Positions 21,555 through 31,649 of a stretch of 64,000 nt of DNA are shown here, one piece after another (the first letter of the stretch is position 1; each line of letters starts with the position of its first letter). Under the pieces are notes generated by a model that was given only the letters and a program-made list of their open reading frames with translations, was not told the DNA's origin and did not search any database. The DNA is from Agapetus fuscipes. Taxonomy: Eukaryota > Arthropoda > Insecta > Trichoptera > Glossosomatidae. A program made the translations under genes and the position numbers. The stretch is taken from NCBI GenBank assembly GCA_951799405.1, contig OX637354.1, forward strand, positions 2,604,001 through 2,668,000, written 5' to 3'.

Positions 21555-21770
21555 TTGCAATCAGTTGTTTACCAAGCGTCGGCAAGGAAACATCGAGGTA
21601 CCTACATGTAAATTGAAGACGAATATCATGCGAAGATAGCCTGACAGTTCCATAAATTTTTGAAATTTCCCCATATAGTAGAAATATGTTATTTAAGTTG
21701 ATGTAATGAAATAAATGAATCAGTTCTCTTTGAATCAGTTGTCTAGCAACCGTCGGCAAGGAAACATTTA
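21555..21770. repeat. direct repeat pair, ~40 bp, 174 bp apart
   Basis: AATCAGTTGTTTACCAAGCG plus CGGCAAGGAAACAT (21555-21596) recurs at 21729-21770 with three changes. It looks like a partial tandem duplication. Confidence 0.7.
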
Positions 21771-21792
21771 GTTATAATCAAAAACAAACAGC

Positions 21793-22122
21793 ATGCCCAA
21801 ATGTGTGGTGAAAAAATGCCGTAACAGGACCGAAAAAAACAAAACACAGAGAGAAACTAAAAAGAAACGAATAATTCGGCAAAGACGATGGTGGATGATC
21901 AAAATTCATAGAAACCGTACCGTACCAGAATGCGCGCGCACAAGTATGTGGGTGCCTGGCATGTGCATGCACAAATTCCCTTTGACTTGCGTCAAAAACC
22001 GACACTGGTCGGATCGGCGACAAGCCAAGCCAAGGCGGCACAAACCACGCCCACGGCCGTCCACACGCTTGGCTTGTAATGGCTTGGCAAGCGTGTGGAT
22101 GCCCCATGACGTATTGTTATGA
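21793..22122 (+). CDS. hypothetical ORF with THAP-like start
   Basis: 109 codons starting MPKCVVKKCRNRTEKN, the MxxCxxxxCxNR pattern with which THAP zinc-finger proteins begin. The rest lacks the later Cys/His and the HxFP segment, so it would be a decayed or frameshifted THAP piece if related at all. Its 3' part holds an 11-bp inverted repeat (CCACACGCTTG / CAAGCGTGTGG, 22059-22097). I would not call it a functional gene. Confidence 0.2.
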   Translation: MPKCVVKKCRNRTEKNKTQRETKKKRIIRQRRWWMIKIHRNRTVPECARTSMWVPGMCMHKFPLTCVKNRHWSDRRQAKPRRHKPRPRPSTRLACNGLASVWMPHDVLL

Positions 22123-22538
22123 CTATTGCTATGTGTCTGTGTCTTTTGTTCATTACTTCCCTACATAATTTCGGCAGGAAGTTTATATGGTAAAAAAACT
22201 CACGGGCTCTATGTTCATATTTCATTTATATCGATGCTTGAATATTATCCATTGAATAAATTATAATATGTATATGTATTTGTTTTCAATTATTTTTCCT
22301 TACATTGTGGGAAACGTATGTTGTGAGACATCAGCCCTTAGTTAAGAGTTGCAAGGTCACCTGTCAGGCTTTCTTCACAGAGCGCGGTATTTTTGACGTA
22401 TTTAACAGGGGCGCATTTAGGATTTCAATATTTTCAGTGACAAAAAAATGACGTTGAAAATGATACAGACAGTCTCAATAAACATTGACGATACGATAGA
22501 TTGGTTTCTGTGAAAAAGTAATGAATGAAAACAGTGTT
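22123..22538. other. unassigned sequence
   Basis: A TTATATCGATG motif near 22230 also occurs near 23393, perhaps ends of one old MITE. Confidence 0.25.
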
Positions 22539-22860
22539 GGACCGGTCCGTAGTCCGTACTAGTGGCATCACTTCAGACTCGTAAATGGAAGGTTGTGGAT
22601 TCGGATCCCGGCGGAGCACAAAAATATACCATTTATATTTCGAATGTGCTCTTCGCTGGGTTGAAAAATTCATAAACCTTTACCAATGACCGGTCACCAA
22701 GGTCCATCCAGCCTTACAGCAACTGAGTCTTGCTTGAGTATTGGCGCTTTGTAGCGACGACCAAGCTCGTACACCTCTGCGGCACTACAACAAGTGTCAA
22801 AGATCCCTAGAGTCTTAAGAATCTAGGGAGTCTCCCGCACAGGATTTCTTAAAAAAAAAA
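22539..22860 (+). mobile_element. SINE-A, full length (tail type 2)
   Basis: Head GGACCGGTCCGTAGTCCGTA (with a small insertion), B box, body, and tail CTAGGGAGTCTCCCGCACAG plus poly(A). Confidence 0.9.
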
Positions 22861-22902
22861 AGTGTTATTAAAAAATCCAAAACATATCTGAAATTTCTCG
22901 GG

Positions 22903-23045
22903 AAAAAGTTGTGGCGCTTATGTCAATTTTAATTTATTTTTAATGTTAGTGAGCATGCAGCATGCAGCATGTGTTAGCGTCAACTTACAGGTGTCTGCTT
23001 GTGGGCATGTATTAAAAATATACCTTAAATAAAAATATTTTCTCG
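22903..23045 (+). mobile_element. SINE-C, decayed 3' part
   Basis: GTGTCTGCTTGTGGGCATG and flanking segments recognisable; CATGCAGCATGCAGCATG triplication inside. Confidence 0.5.
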
Positions 23046-23518
23046 CCACTTACGATGATAATTGATGTATTGTAAGAATTGTGTAAATATAATATGGCAC
23101 ATTTTTATTCCATTCTCAAGTCTTAACCGAACTGTGAAAAATGTAAGTCGCTGTGATTAAATTATTCATAATTTTAATAAATATACTTTGCTTACAAAAA
23201 ATAACTTTTATGTATTTTTTAATGTGGCGGCCTGAGTACGGCCCCTAACGTTGTCATGGAGATCATGAAAGAGACGGAAACATAACAGAATTTATAATGT
23301 TTCTTTCTCTTTCTTTCATTATGTGCCTACAATTTTTTCGCACAACCGTTTGTATAGGAAAACAGTCACGCGCTCCATCTATGTATATTATTTATATCGA
23401 TGGATGAATGTGAGCCGTTCTATGAGTATGTTGTAACAGTTTCTATGATAGGATTCCATTGAAAAAACGAGTAGACCTCGTACAGGAGTAAAAAAAGACA
23501 TCTAACAAAATTTTACTT
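23046..23518. other. unassigned sequence
   Basis: No feature recognised. Confidence 0.25.
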
Positions 23519-23673
23519 TTACGGGTAAGGGAACCGGTCTTACGCCAGCCACTTCAATTCAGTTGTGTAGGTTTCGCAGATCCCGAGGGAGAGTTGGTAC
23601 TCATTTTTTGTGAAGGCTGAGTACACCTCGTCGGTATTTTATTTTGAGTTTAAAAATAAACACGGAAACGGTA

Positions 23674-23889
23674 GATTAAAATAAAAAACTTCTTTGTTAC
23701 AATTCACATAAGCTTTTATCATTTTTTAAACACTACCGGTTTCGGGAGAAGCAATACCTCCCATCTTCAGGTGTAAATATAAACTGTGTTTAAAAAATGA
23801 TAAAAGCTCATGTGAATTGTAACAAAGAAGTTTTTTATTTTAATCTATTAAAATGAACTTTCACGAAGTAACTGCCAAAAACCTAGATA
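23674..23889 (-). mobile_element. PLE-derived palindromic element, family a
   Basis: Inverted arms TTCTTTGTTACAATTCACAT and the complement flank a centre with a hammerhead motif. ACGGAAACGGTA is duplicated at 23662-23673 and 23890-23901. The left arm and centre equal the 3' region of the PLE at 60485, so this is a non-autonomous derivative lacking the ORF. Confidence 0.8.
23730..23774 (-). ncRNA. hammerhead-ribozyme-like motif (type I, minimal)
   Basis: Minus strand: stem I ACAC/GTGT, core CTGAAGA, stem II GGGAG/CTCCC, GAAA, self-complementary ACCGGT as a half stem III, then the expected cleavage triplet GTA. One unpaired U lies between the core A9 position and stem II, as in the other family at 51489. 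The monomer has no stem III loop, so pairing between two RNAs would be needed. Confidence 0.65.
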
Positions 23890-24004
23890 ACGGAAACGGT
23901 ATTTAAATCATTTCTGACACCCTCGGTGGGGATCGAACCCTTGCTTTCGGCATGGAATGCAAGCACTCTACCAACTGAGCTATCGACCGGATCATATATA
24001 ATCA

Positions 24005-24158
24005 CATATAAATTCACGCTTCCACAGGCTGCATGTGTACCTACTCACAAAATACAATTATTGGTGCCCTTTCCTGAAACAGGGGTGACATTGTCATAGT
24101 GAACATTTTTTTACAGGATTGATGGTCAGGCTTATACCAACCTTTAAATCAAGGAACC
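24005..24158 (-). mobile_element. SINE-C, 5' part
   Basis: Decayed minus copy, 5' end TTCCTTGATTTAAAGG at 24158. Confidence 0.65.
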
Positions 24159-24199
24159 TTAAATCATTAATCAATCAATCTTCTAAGGTTTGTGCTTTT

Positions 24200-24262
24200 T
24201 TTTGTCCCCTGAAGATGGGCGCATACAGTTTACTCAAAAAATGTGAAATAAAACTGTGTTGT
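24200..24262 (+). other. decayed PLE ribozyme-type end
   Basis: CCCCTGAAGATGGGCGC resembles the CTGAAGATGGGAG core of the PLE 3' region, but the stem II partner and GAAA are gone. Confidence 0.3.
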
Positions 24263-24479
24263 ATAATGAAAAAATATTTTCAATTAAAATAAATAAATCT
24301 TTTTTTATGCTACGCAGTGGGCTTGTGACAACCCTGTTTCTGTAATAAGCAATGAGCAGGAAAAGGAAGTGATATTGGTTGTTCGGGAGATGTAGGGCTG
24401 CCAACACAACGCAACCAACGTCTTGCTACTTCATCCTTGTACCAGTAATATAACTTCCCATACCCTAGCGCACGGCAGT

Positions 24480-24595
24480 CTTCCCGTTTCGATGTTTATT
24501 TCAAACCCAAAAAAAAAAAACACCGGCAACGCTTACTCAGCCTTCACAAGAAATGAGTACATGACCCTCGGGAGCTGGATAACCCCTACTTCAAT
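24480..24595 (+). mobile_element. SINE-B, middle part
   Basis: From TTCCCGTTTCGATGTTTATT to CCCCTACTTCAAT. Confidence 0.7.
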
Positions 24596-24604
24596 GATGA
24601 TGCT

Positions 24605-24840
24605 TAGATGATGATTTCTTTATAGCGCCGTTTCGGGATGTAGTCGCTCCAAGGATGCTTGTGCGAATGATGCCAAAGATTTGCTTGTCTTCACTGCATT
24701 CCCGAACTTTCCATGGTCCTCTAGCTCTCTCACATGATGAAGCAGGGGGTTTCATGCAAGAGGACCAGAAACTGCAAATGCACGTTCTCCAAACACTGTT
24801 TTAACTCTTCTTATCGGCTCTTCAATACGTAAAAAATAGT
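24605..24840 (-). mobile_element. CR1/L2-type LINE C-terminal fragment
   Basis: Minus strand: frames around AFAVSGPLA (near 24775) and a 3' end with GGCGCTATAAAGAAATCATC, like 27640 and 35880. Frames are broken. Confidence 0.5.
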
Positions 24841-24842
24841 AC

Positions 24843-24916
24843 TTTTTTGTGCTCCGCAGGGATTCGTACCCACGACCTTCGATTTACGAGTCTGAAATGT
24901 TACCAATGGACTACGG
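24843..24916 (-). mobile_element. SINE-A, 5' head
   Basis: tRNA-like head with B box GGTACGAATCC complement; cut by MITE-6. Confidence 0.7.
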
Positions 24917-24917
24917 A

Positions 24918-25161
24918 ATGTACCATGAGAACGAGTTGCAAAACATGAGTAAAGTAAAGTTTACGGAAAGTATTAAAGAGTGGTTTTCCCTACAATCTGC
25001 CGTTTTTGTTTGTTTGAACTTGATTTTCTTCGTCACTGTAACTCTTTTGCCAAAGCCATAAAGTGTAAGAAACAAAAACGGCAGATTTTGGGGAAAATCA
25101 CTCTTTAATACTTTCCGCAAACAAGTTTTGTCAAGTTTTGCAACTCGTACTAAGGGTTCTG
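24918..25161. mobile_element. fold-back MITE-6
   Basis: Second copy; inner arms AACGGCAGATTTTGGGG and complement, right end CAACTCGTACTAAGGG; left TIR damaged at its tip. Confidence 0.8.
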
Positions 25162-25387
25162 GTCTTATTTTACCGGAGTAGTTTTAAATGAATCTTGAAT
25201 ATTCCACAATCGATACGTTAAGGGGTAGAATTCCATCCCTTCAAATACCAAGGTGGGACTGTAAGGTATTCTGCCGTTGAAAGGAGAATCCCTCGGTCTG
25301 TAAGTAAGTATCTGTTCACAATAGCTCAGGATATCCCAAGTATAAGGATCTATGTTCAAACCTTTAGGGTTGTGAAGCCTTAATGCT

Positions 25388-25717
25388 CGACCGGTCCGTA
25401 GTCTAGTGGTTGAACATAATATATAAGCCCTGAAACTCTTATCACTTTTCTCTTAAACAGTATTGACATGACAGGTCCGTTGTCCAGTGGTAACACTTTG
25501 GACTCGTAAATGGAAGGTTGTGGGCTCAAATCCCAATGGAGCACAATAAATATACCATTTATAATTTCAAATTTGCTCTTCGCTGGGTTGAAAAATTCAT
25601 AAACCTTTACCCAAGACTGGTCACCAAAGGTCCATCTAGCCTTACAGCAATTGGGTCTTGTTTGAGAATTGACGCTTTCTTTGATGACGACTTAGCTTGT
25701 AGAGTGCTCTTGAGGTG
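25388..25717 (+). mobile_element. SINE-A, head duplicated/split plus full copy
   Basis: A head fragment (25388-25415), a SINE-C sliver (25417-25470, minus), and then a SINE-A from ACAGGTCCGTTGTCCAGTGG (25472) to the CTCTTGAGGTGT tail. Confidence 0.75.
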
Positions 25718-25945
25718 TCTAAATCTAAATCTAAATGTAAGTGGTGAAGATATACATCATTTGAGATTCATATTAAATGCATTCCCACAAGCAGACACAT
25801 ATAAGTTCGCACTTACACATGCAGCTTGTGGACCTACAATGTAAAAACCCAATCTCAAATGAGCATAAGTCCTGCAACTCTTGCCGACCTTCCCTGAAAC
25901 AGGAGTGACATTGGCAAAGTGAACCATCTTTTTACAGAAAAAGTG
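25718..25945 (-). mobile_element. SINE-C, nearly full length
   Basis: Tail CTAAATCTAAATCTAAATG at 25718; runs to the CTGTAAAAAGATGG segment, lacking the first ~35 bp. Confidence 0.8.
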
Positions 25946-25950
25946 AATCA

Positions 25951-26053
25951 TAATTTTGAAAATAATGATATATTTTTTGTGCTCCGTATTAATTCGAACC
26001 CAGGGCAGCCCATTTACGAATCCGAAGTCCTAACCACTAGACTACGGAACGGT
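25951..26053 (-). mobile_element. SINE-A, 5' head
   Basis: Minus-strand head ACCGTTCCGTAGTCTAGTGG with B box GGGTTCGAAT. Confidence 0.75.
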
Positions 26054-26254
26054 AAAGCGGACATTTATGTAATGTTTAAAAATAACCATAGATTGCTGAA
26101 GTTGGTTCTATTGATACATTTCCCGTACAAGTTGTATAGGGAATAATCTAGGAGGGAATCATTGGCAATAACTGGGAGATTAATCTAGATAACTCGCGAC
26201 AAATTAAAACAGAGATTCTCAAAGTTTTTGACTTGGTATTTATCATGTAAAAAG

Positions 26255-26400
26255 AGGTTCCTTGACTTTTTGTTTGGTATGGGGCTGACCAACGATACTG
26301 TGAAAAATTGCTTCAATTTTAACAATGTATCAAGATAGAGCGACAAGAGTTGCAGGGTTAATGTCGAATTGAGGTGAATATGTTGTTGTATGATGTGTTT
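26255..26400 (+). mobile_element. SINE-C, decayed 5' part
   Basis: TTCCTTGACTTTTTGTTTGG start and GACAAGAGTTGCAGGGTTA recognisable. Confidence 0.6.
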
Positions 26401-26424
26401 GTCTGTGTAAGTTAATAATAATTC

Positions 26425-26755
26425 ACCTTTAAAGCACTGCGTGGGAGTGCTCCGGGGTACCTGATGGAGCTGGTGTCTCCAGCAACTAAAACCTCGCGCG
26501 GACAAACACTGAGGTCAGCTGCATCAAGAAGCAGCTGCCTGGACATCCCTGCAAGAAGGCCCCGCACTGTTTTTGGAGACAGGGCATTCCAGGCGGCCGC
26601 TCCAATGACTTGGAATGCTATTCCCGCCTCACTGAGGGAACTGGATTTGGAGAGACTGTTTAAAAGACGTCTCAAGACTCACCTCTTCGTCCAATCATAT
26701 GGACAAGCGCCTTTGTAGTGACACACTGTCATAAAAGGTGCTATACAATTTTTGT
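26425..26755 (+). mobile_element. CR1-like LINE C-terminal fragment
   Basis: Plus frame ends TVFGDRAFQAAAPMTWNAIP ... LKTHLFVQ then TAG at 26716. This FGDRAFxxAxPxxWNxLP block is the usual C-terminus of CR1/Rex-type ORF2. A 3' UTR with GGTGCTATACAA and a TTATTATTATTAAT end follows. Confidence 0.85.
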
Positions 26756-26788
26756 CTTATTATTATTAATAAAGCCTATGAAGTCCCT

Positions 26789-27208
26789 CTAGAAATAGAA
26801 AAATCTTAGGTACTTGTAAGGATTATAATTTGTTCGAAATTGCTTGAGTGTTAGGTAGAATGTTCTGGCAAAATCTAGTAATTTTCCATGCTTCGAGAAT
26901 GATATATTTATTCTTACTATAAAATAAGGACCTAGGCTCTTTGTAGCTTCAGAAATCAACCGACCGTTGTGCAAGTGTAAAGTGACTCTGTGTCCGAACA
27001 TAATTTGAAATAAATTGTGCACAATAATTAATAAATTACCGCAGTTTTTATTAAAAAGAACCCGCGTGAAAACAAAACAATATTTTTTTATGGTTTGTGT
27101 ATTAACACTGTAAAAAATTATTGTTAATCGTTTTCTTATACACAGACCGAAAACGTTTTTTTTAAATCTATCTATAAATAAACGAGTGAAATAAAAACAC
27201 TGTTTCAT
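26789..27208 (-). other. 139-codon ORF of unknown nature
   Basis: Longest frame in the unassigned stretch, with no domain recognised; segment GHRVTLHLHNGRLISEATKS is the least low-complexity part. AT-rich codon use equal to the flanks, so probably chance or a decayed element. Confidence 0.2.
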
Positions 27209-27627
27209 AAAAAATATTACTCTTTAAAGTTTTATGTAAGAAAAATAATAACAATATTATGTTTTCTATGAAATGCTCTTCTTACTAATAAAATGGCCTT
27301 ATTGTATTATTGTATTCATTGAATAAACAAGAATATTATTTAACATGCCCGACAGAATTTCTGTACCTCAGTTCTTATGTAAAGGCCCAAACAATAATTC
27401 CACAGTTTTCAGCTCTTTATTCAGGAAATTACAGGAGTATTGTCTGCCGGGTTGTCATTTACAGGACAAATTCAAGATTTCTATGGGATTAATGAAAACA
27501 AGGGATTTAGCGAGTCAAAACTAATCTTCTTAGTTATGAAATGTGTGCAAATAAAAAAAAAAGTCGTATGTAACCAAAGAAGGAAATCTATTTTTATATT
27601 TTTGGAAAATGCGATAAATGATGATGG
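27209..27627. other. unassigned sequence
   Basis: No feature recognised. Confidence 0.25.
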
Positions 27628-27990
27628 TGATAATGATGGATGATTTCTTTCCTGTGGCGCCATTTAATGTTCCAGGACCATCTCAAGGGCGCCATGGCTT
27701 CTGGAGAAAAGCAGTGTCTTCAGTCCCTTTCTGAAGGTGGTGGTAGGCTGGTTCGCGCGAACACCGACGGGCAAATTGTTCCAGGCAACCGGCCCGGCCA
27801 CCGCAAAGCTCCTGTCTGCAAAATTTGATGTGGTCGCTCTTTTGGGCACTATGACCTTGTTGACAGCAGTGAGGGCAGAGCGTAGTGGGCGTTTTGAAGG
27901 CTTATCGACAGAACATACCTCAGAGAGACACGGGGGTGCCCTGCTATGTACATTGCTTTGTAAATTTTACCCTCTCTCGGACCGTGGATA
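27628..27990 (-). mobile_element. CR1-like LINE C-terminal fragment
   Basis: Minus frame reads FADRSFAVAGPVAWNNLPVG ... FRKGLKTLLF, the CR1-type C-terminus, with upstream TTxxALRPLRSALTAVNKV around 27860-27900. The 3' end GGCGCCACAGGAAAGAAATC resembles the LINE-IV end. Confidence 0.8.
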
Positions 27991-27999
27991 TGATACGAA

Positions 28000-28728
28000 T
28001 ACGTGGAAATGATTAAAAAAAAACTATTGTTCTTCTTAAATCCGGCTAAATAGCCCCCTTTCGTTTTTTTTTATTTATAGGCTTGATTAACAACTAATTC
28101 TAAATAAAAATATTGGTTTCTGGTCATGTTGACGGCTTCAACGACGTCCAAAATTTTTTGAATTTTGTTTTCGGCAATCCTGATGCAAGAAGCCCATCAT
28201 AGAAATAGGCGAAACGTTCGGAAGCTCCAGCTCCCACAGACCACGGCAACAAATCCCGGAAAACATCACTCCAGCATCATCAGCCGGCCGTGTAAGCCTA
28301 AAACTCTTATTCAATTAATGTTCAGTTATGTACACAGTTTTGGCACTGCAGTCCTTAGCAAACCACTAACAAAATATAAGTATGCCTATTCCCTAGCAAC
28401 CCGGCCGCGTGACGACACAAAACTGTTTACATCAATTTATGTGCGGACCCCATTGCTCCTCACAAATTTATTTAAAACTAAAAATTATATTTTTTTTTAC
28501 ATTAGCACGAAAAAAGTTTAAGAACCTGTGTTTCCAATCTGGATAGTTTTTTTCTCAAATAGTGGAGATGAAAATATCGGAAGTAAGAAAGTAAGAAATG
28601 ATTTGAAATTACTCGTGACAATAATGTTTTATACCTAGATGAAATAGTATATACCAGTATAGAAGGATTAGTATATACTAGTACTTCTATCAGTGGTATA
28701 TACTAGAGTCGCCGCGAGTACTCGGTAT
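28000..28728. other. unassigned; includes a dispersed-repeat piece
   Basis: 28380-28460 (GTGACGACACAAAACTG) resembles 3280-3340 and 33170-33230. AATAGGCGAAACGTTCGG near 28207 is PLE-end-like but without a complete ribozyme core. TATATACTAG repeats at 28645-28700. Confidence 0.3.
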
Positions 28729-28915
28729 CAGTGGCGAAGGGTGCCATACAAGCCGGTTTCCATCGGTTTCCCGTTTAAAATGAGGCAGAAATGATAATAA
28801 AGTTAACTGCATGGTTTCAATGGGGGAAAAATACGTATTGTTTATTTGGTTTTAAATGTATATTTTTACTTAGGAAGCCGACGGAAACCGGCTTGTATGG
28901 CACCCTTCGCCACTG
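28729..28915. mobile_element. hAT-type MITE, 187 bp
   Basis: Perfect 38-bp TIRs starting CAGTGGCGAAGGGTGCCATA. Flanks CTCGGTAT and CTTGGTAT form an 8-bp duplication with one change. No coding capacity. Confidence 0.85.
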
Positions 28916-28970
28916 CTTGGTATTATTCGGTTTTTGGTATTACTCGGCATTACTCGGCATTATTGAAACG

Positions 28971-29460
28971 CAGCTAAGCTACACATAAAGTGTAACATCT
29001 TGCCTGCGTTATCCCTAAAGAGGTCGCATGTGGCGAGTGCAACATTTAATTTTTACATGTAAGGGGGTCGGTCTTACGAAAACCACTTTCAGTTGAAGGG
29101 GGGGTTTCCCAGCTCCCTTGGAGGCTGGTTCTCATTTCTTGTGAAGGCTGAGTAAGCCTTTGAGATCGAACCCTTGCTCTCGGCATGGAATGCAAGCATT
29201 CTACCAATTGAGCTATCGACCTTTTTACGAGCTTGATCGTCGTCACTACAAAGCGCCAATTCTCAAGCAAGACCCAGTTGCTGTAAGGCTGGATGGACCT
29301 TTGGTGACCGATCATTGGTAAAGGTTTTATGATTTTTTCAACCCAACGAAGAGCAAATTTTAAAATATAAATGGTATATTTTTTGTGCTCCGCCGGGAAT
29401 CGAACCCACAACCTTCTCATTCAGAGTCCGAAGTGTTACCACTGAACTACGGACCGGTCA
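28971..29460 (-). mobile_element. SINE-A/SINE-B dimer
   Basis: Minus strand: SINE-A head (29459) to mid-body, fused at about 29222 to the SINE-B head GGTCGATAGCTCAATTGG, then a SINE-B with a body deletion (TTCGATCTCAAAGGCTTACT joint). Same two joints at 47702-48200. Confidence 0.85.
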
Positions 29461-29587
29461 ACCTCTTTGTAATAATAAAGTGTGTGATAGAGCATGCATT
29501 ATTTCATTTCTCTCTGCCTACACGTTACATTATTTTCTTTATTTTCTCAGGTAATTAGATTTTAATAATAATTAGTGGCACGTGTCT

Positions 29588-29712
29588 CATGGGAGGGGGA
29601 GGGGAGAAGGGAGATTGTGGGAGAAATAGGGGAGATAGGGGGGAAGGGAGATTGTGGGGGAGGGATAAGGGATGTGGAAGAGGGGAGAAGGGAGAAGCGA
29701 GGGTAGAGGAGA
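29588..29712 (+). repeat. G-rich purine tract
   Basis: Runs such as GGGAGGGGGAGGGGAGAAGG with many G-triplets, capable of quadruplex formation on the plus strand. Confidence 0.8.
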
Positions 29713-29821
29713 ACCACCCCCAGGCCTACAATTAACATCATCTTATTATTAATAAAAAAAAAATAATACACGGAAATTAACGAAATAGGCTTATGAAAAT
29801 CTGCTACCCAGTTCCGGATAC

Positions 29822-29990
29822 GCAACGTAACTAAGCTATACATATAGTGTAACTTGTTGCCTGCGTTATTCCCGAAGGAGTCTCATATTGCGATGCGGGA
29901 CCTATTTCTTTTTACGGGTAAGGCGGCCGGCTTCACACCAACCATTTTCAGTTGAAGTGGGGGTTTCTCAGCTCCCGTGGGGGAGCTGGA
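29822..29990 (-). mobile_element. SINE-B, 3' half
   Basis: 3' end (CTATATGTATAGCTTAG at 29850) to the GGGAGCTGAGAAACC block. Confidence 0.8.
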
Positions 29991-29997
29991 TACCCAA

Positions 29998-30590
29998 CAA
30001 CCAGAATATGTGAAAATGCACATTCTGTGACACACAATGTCACATATGAGCCCAAGAAAAGATACATTCTGTAATACACAATGTAGTACAAATATGCACG
30101 AGAAAAGGGCACGAATAAATATAAAAATAGACACATTCTGTGATACACAATGTAGTCACATATGAGCACAAGAAGAGGCACATTCTGTGACCCTCAATGT
30201 AAGCACAAGAAGTGGCACATCCTGTGACACACGATGTAGTCACATATGAGCACAAGAAGAGGCACATTCTGTGACCCTCAATGTAAGCACAAGAAGTGGC
30301 ACATTCTGTGACACACGATGTAGTCACATATGAGCACAAGAAGAGGCACATTATGTTATATAGAATGTAGTCAAATGTGAGCACAAAGAGAGGCACATTC
30401 CGTGACACACGATCAAGTCACATATGACCACAATAAGAGGCACATATCTGTGATGCAAAATGTAATCACATATAAGTTATAGCACGAAGAGAGGCACATT
30501 GTATGGCACACACAATTTAACGCACACAAGCACCAGAAGGAGGCACACATAACTACAAAAAATGACACATTCTGTGTCACACAATTTGCT
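29998..30590 (+). repeat. minisatellite with GGCACATTCTGTGA units
   Basis: About ten degenerate units containing CACATTCTGTGACACACAATG and CACATATGAGCACAAGA. An 84-bp higher-order unit is repeated almost perfectly at 30175 and 30259. Minus-strand frames give repeated FLCSYV peptides as a by-product. Confidence 0.9.
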
Positions 30591-30729
30591 CTGTGATTGA
30601 TTTTTATTTCCCCAATTCCGGCAAGTGCTAAGGAGGTCACAGGTTACCGCTCGTGGCGGCTCCACCTACACTACAGCACTACAAGACAAACACACATGTC
30701 GTTGTTCAATGTCACTGTATAAGCTAGAC

Positions 30730-31109
30730 CAGTGATTCCCAAACTATGGTACGCGTACCACCAGTAGTACGCGACGCTTCTTAAGGTGCAGGCAGCCATG
30801 GCCATGGAAAATACATAGTAAATAATTAGATAAAACGTTTTTCAGTTTCGCGCTTAAAATTAAGTACAACTGAGCCAAATATTTCCTTTCTTGTCTCGAA
30901 CATGCAGCACCATTTTTCGCACTAAGTCCTAAGAGTATTGTATTTGTTTTCTATAATTAATAAATAAACATAATGTTGTCATAAACAGTTGTTGTAGTTT
31001 ATATTACTTTGCCATTTTCAACGACTTTTTAACTGTTGAAATTAAGTGGTACGCCACTGATTTATAATTTCGTGAGCGGTACGCGAAATTAAAAGTTTGG
31101 GAACCACTG
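30730..31109. mobile_element. hAT-type MITE, 380 bp
   Basis: Ends CAGTGATTCCCAAACT and complement CAGTGGTTCCCAAACT; subterminal GGTACGCGTACCACCAGTAG. Flanks AGCTAGAC and CGCTAGAC (8 bp, one change). Related copy inverted at 52758-53146. Confidence 0.9.
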
Positions 31110-31159
31110 CGCTAGACTCTAGAGCAATATATATATAACAGGCTTAGGTACATATTTAT

Positions 31160-31560
31160 TTTAAATTGCGCCGTTTTTGTGTGTGTCACACCTCAAGGGC
31201 CCTGTCCGATCACGGATAAGACTTTTTGAAAAGGTGCGTCTTGAGAGCTCCGCAAAATATACCCACAGATTTGGAGTTCTTCACTCCGGCTGGCAGTCTG
31301 TTTCACTCCACCGGACCCGCAACACGGAAAGCGCACGGTCTCCAAAATTTGTACGGATCTGACGGTGCGGCTTAACCAAATTGATCGCACCATCGCCCGC
31401 GGATCTGAGTGTCTGCTCACACCCATCTCAACAGGCGAAATCATGTCAGTCAGATAAGATGGAGCCAAGCCATTGGTGGCTTTATATACCTTCAGACAAA
31501 CACGGTAGACCACCCTCTCCGGGAAACGAAGCCAATGTAGTTTTTTTTAACAGAGGAGTG
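31160..31560 (-). mobile_element. LINE-V, C-terminal fragment
   Basis: Minus frame reads VCLKVYKATNGLAPSYLTDM, a CR1/L2-type C-terminal block, then frameshifts. Its 3' end (31165-31205) is GGGCCCTTGAGGTGTGACAC followed by ACACAAAAACGGCGC, matching the type-1 tail of SINE-A. Confidence 0.8.
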
Positions 31561-31649
31561 ATGTGAGTGAATTTTTTAATCAATATGCGTATTGAACTAC
31601 ATATAATAAAGCAAAAGTTTAATGGTTTGTTCATTGAAAGAGTTGAGAG

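Larger units (their letters stand above)
23519..23993 (-). mobile_element. SINE-B split by a ribozyme-bearing palindrome
   Basis: Minus-strand SINE-B: head at 23930-23993, 3' part 23519-23673. The two parts are separated by the 216-bp insert and a 12-bp duplication. Confidence 0.85.

Noticed and set aside
26789..27208. 139-codon ORF as a host gene
   Set aside because: Codon use equals AT-rich flanks and no domain or splice context is visible; listed only as an uncertain feature.
28185..28225. Hammerhead ribozyme around CCTGATGC...GGCGAAACGTTC
   Set aside because: The core after CTGATG is wrong, stem II is only three pairs, and stem I does not pair; at best a decayed PLE end.
30040..30408. 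Minus-strand ORF with repeated FLCSYV peptides as a gene
   Set aside because: It is simply the translation of a minisatellite; overlapping frames are equally repetitive.
30175..30420. CRISPR-like regular repeats
   Set aside because: Eukaryotic context; repeats are contiguous and degenerate with no unique spacers.
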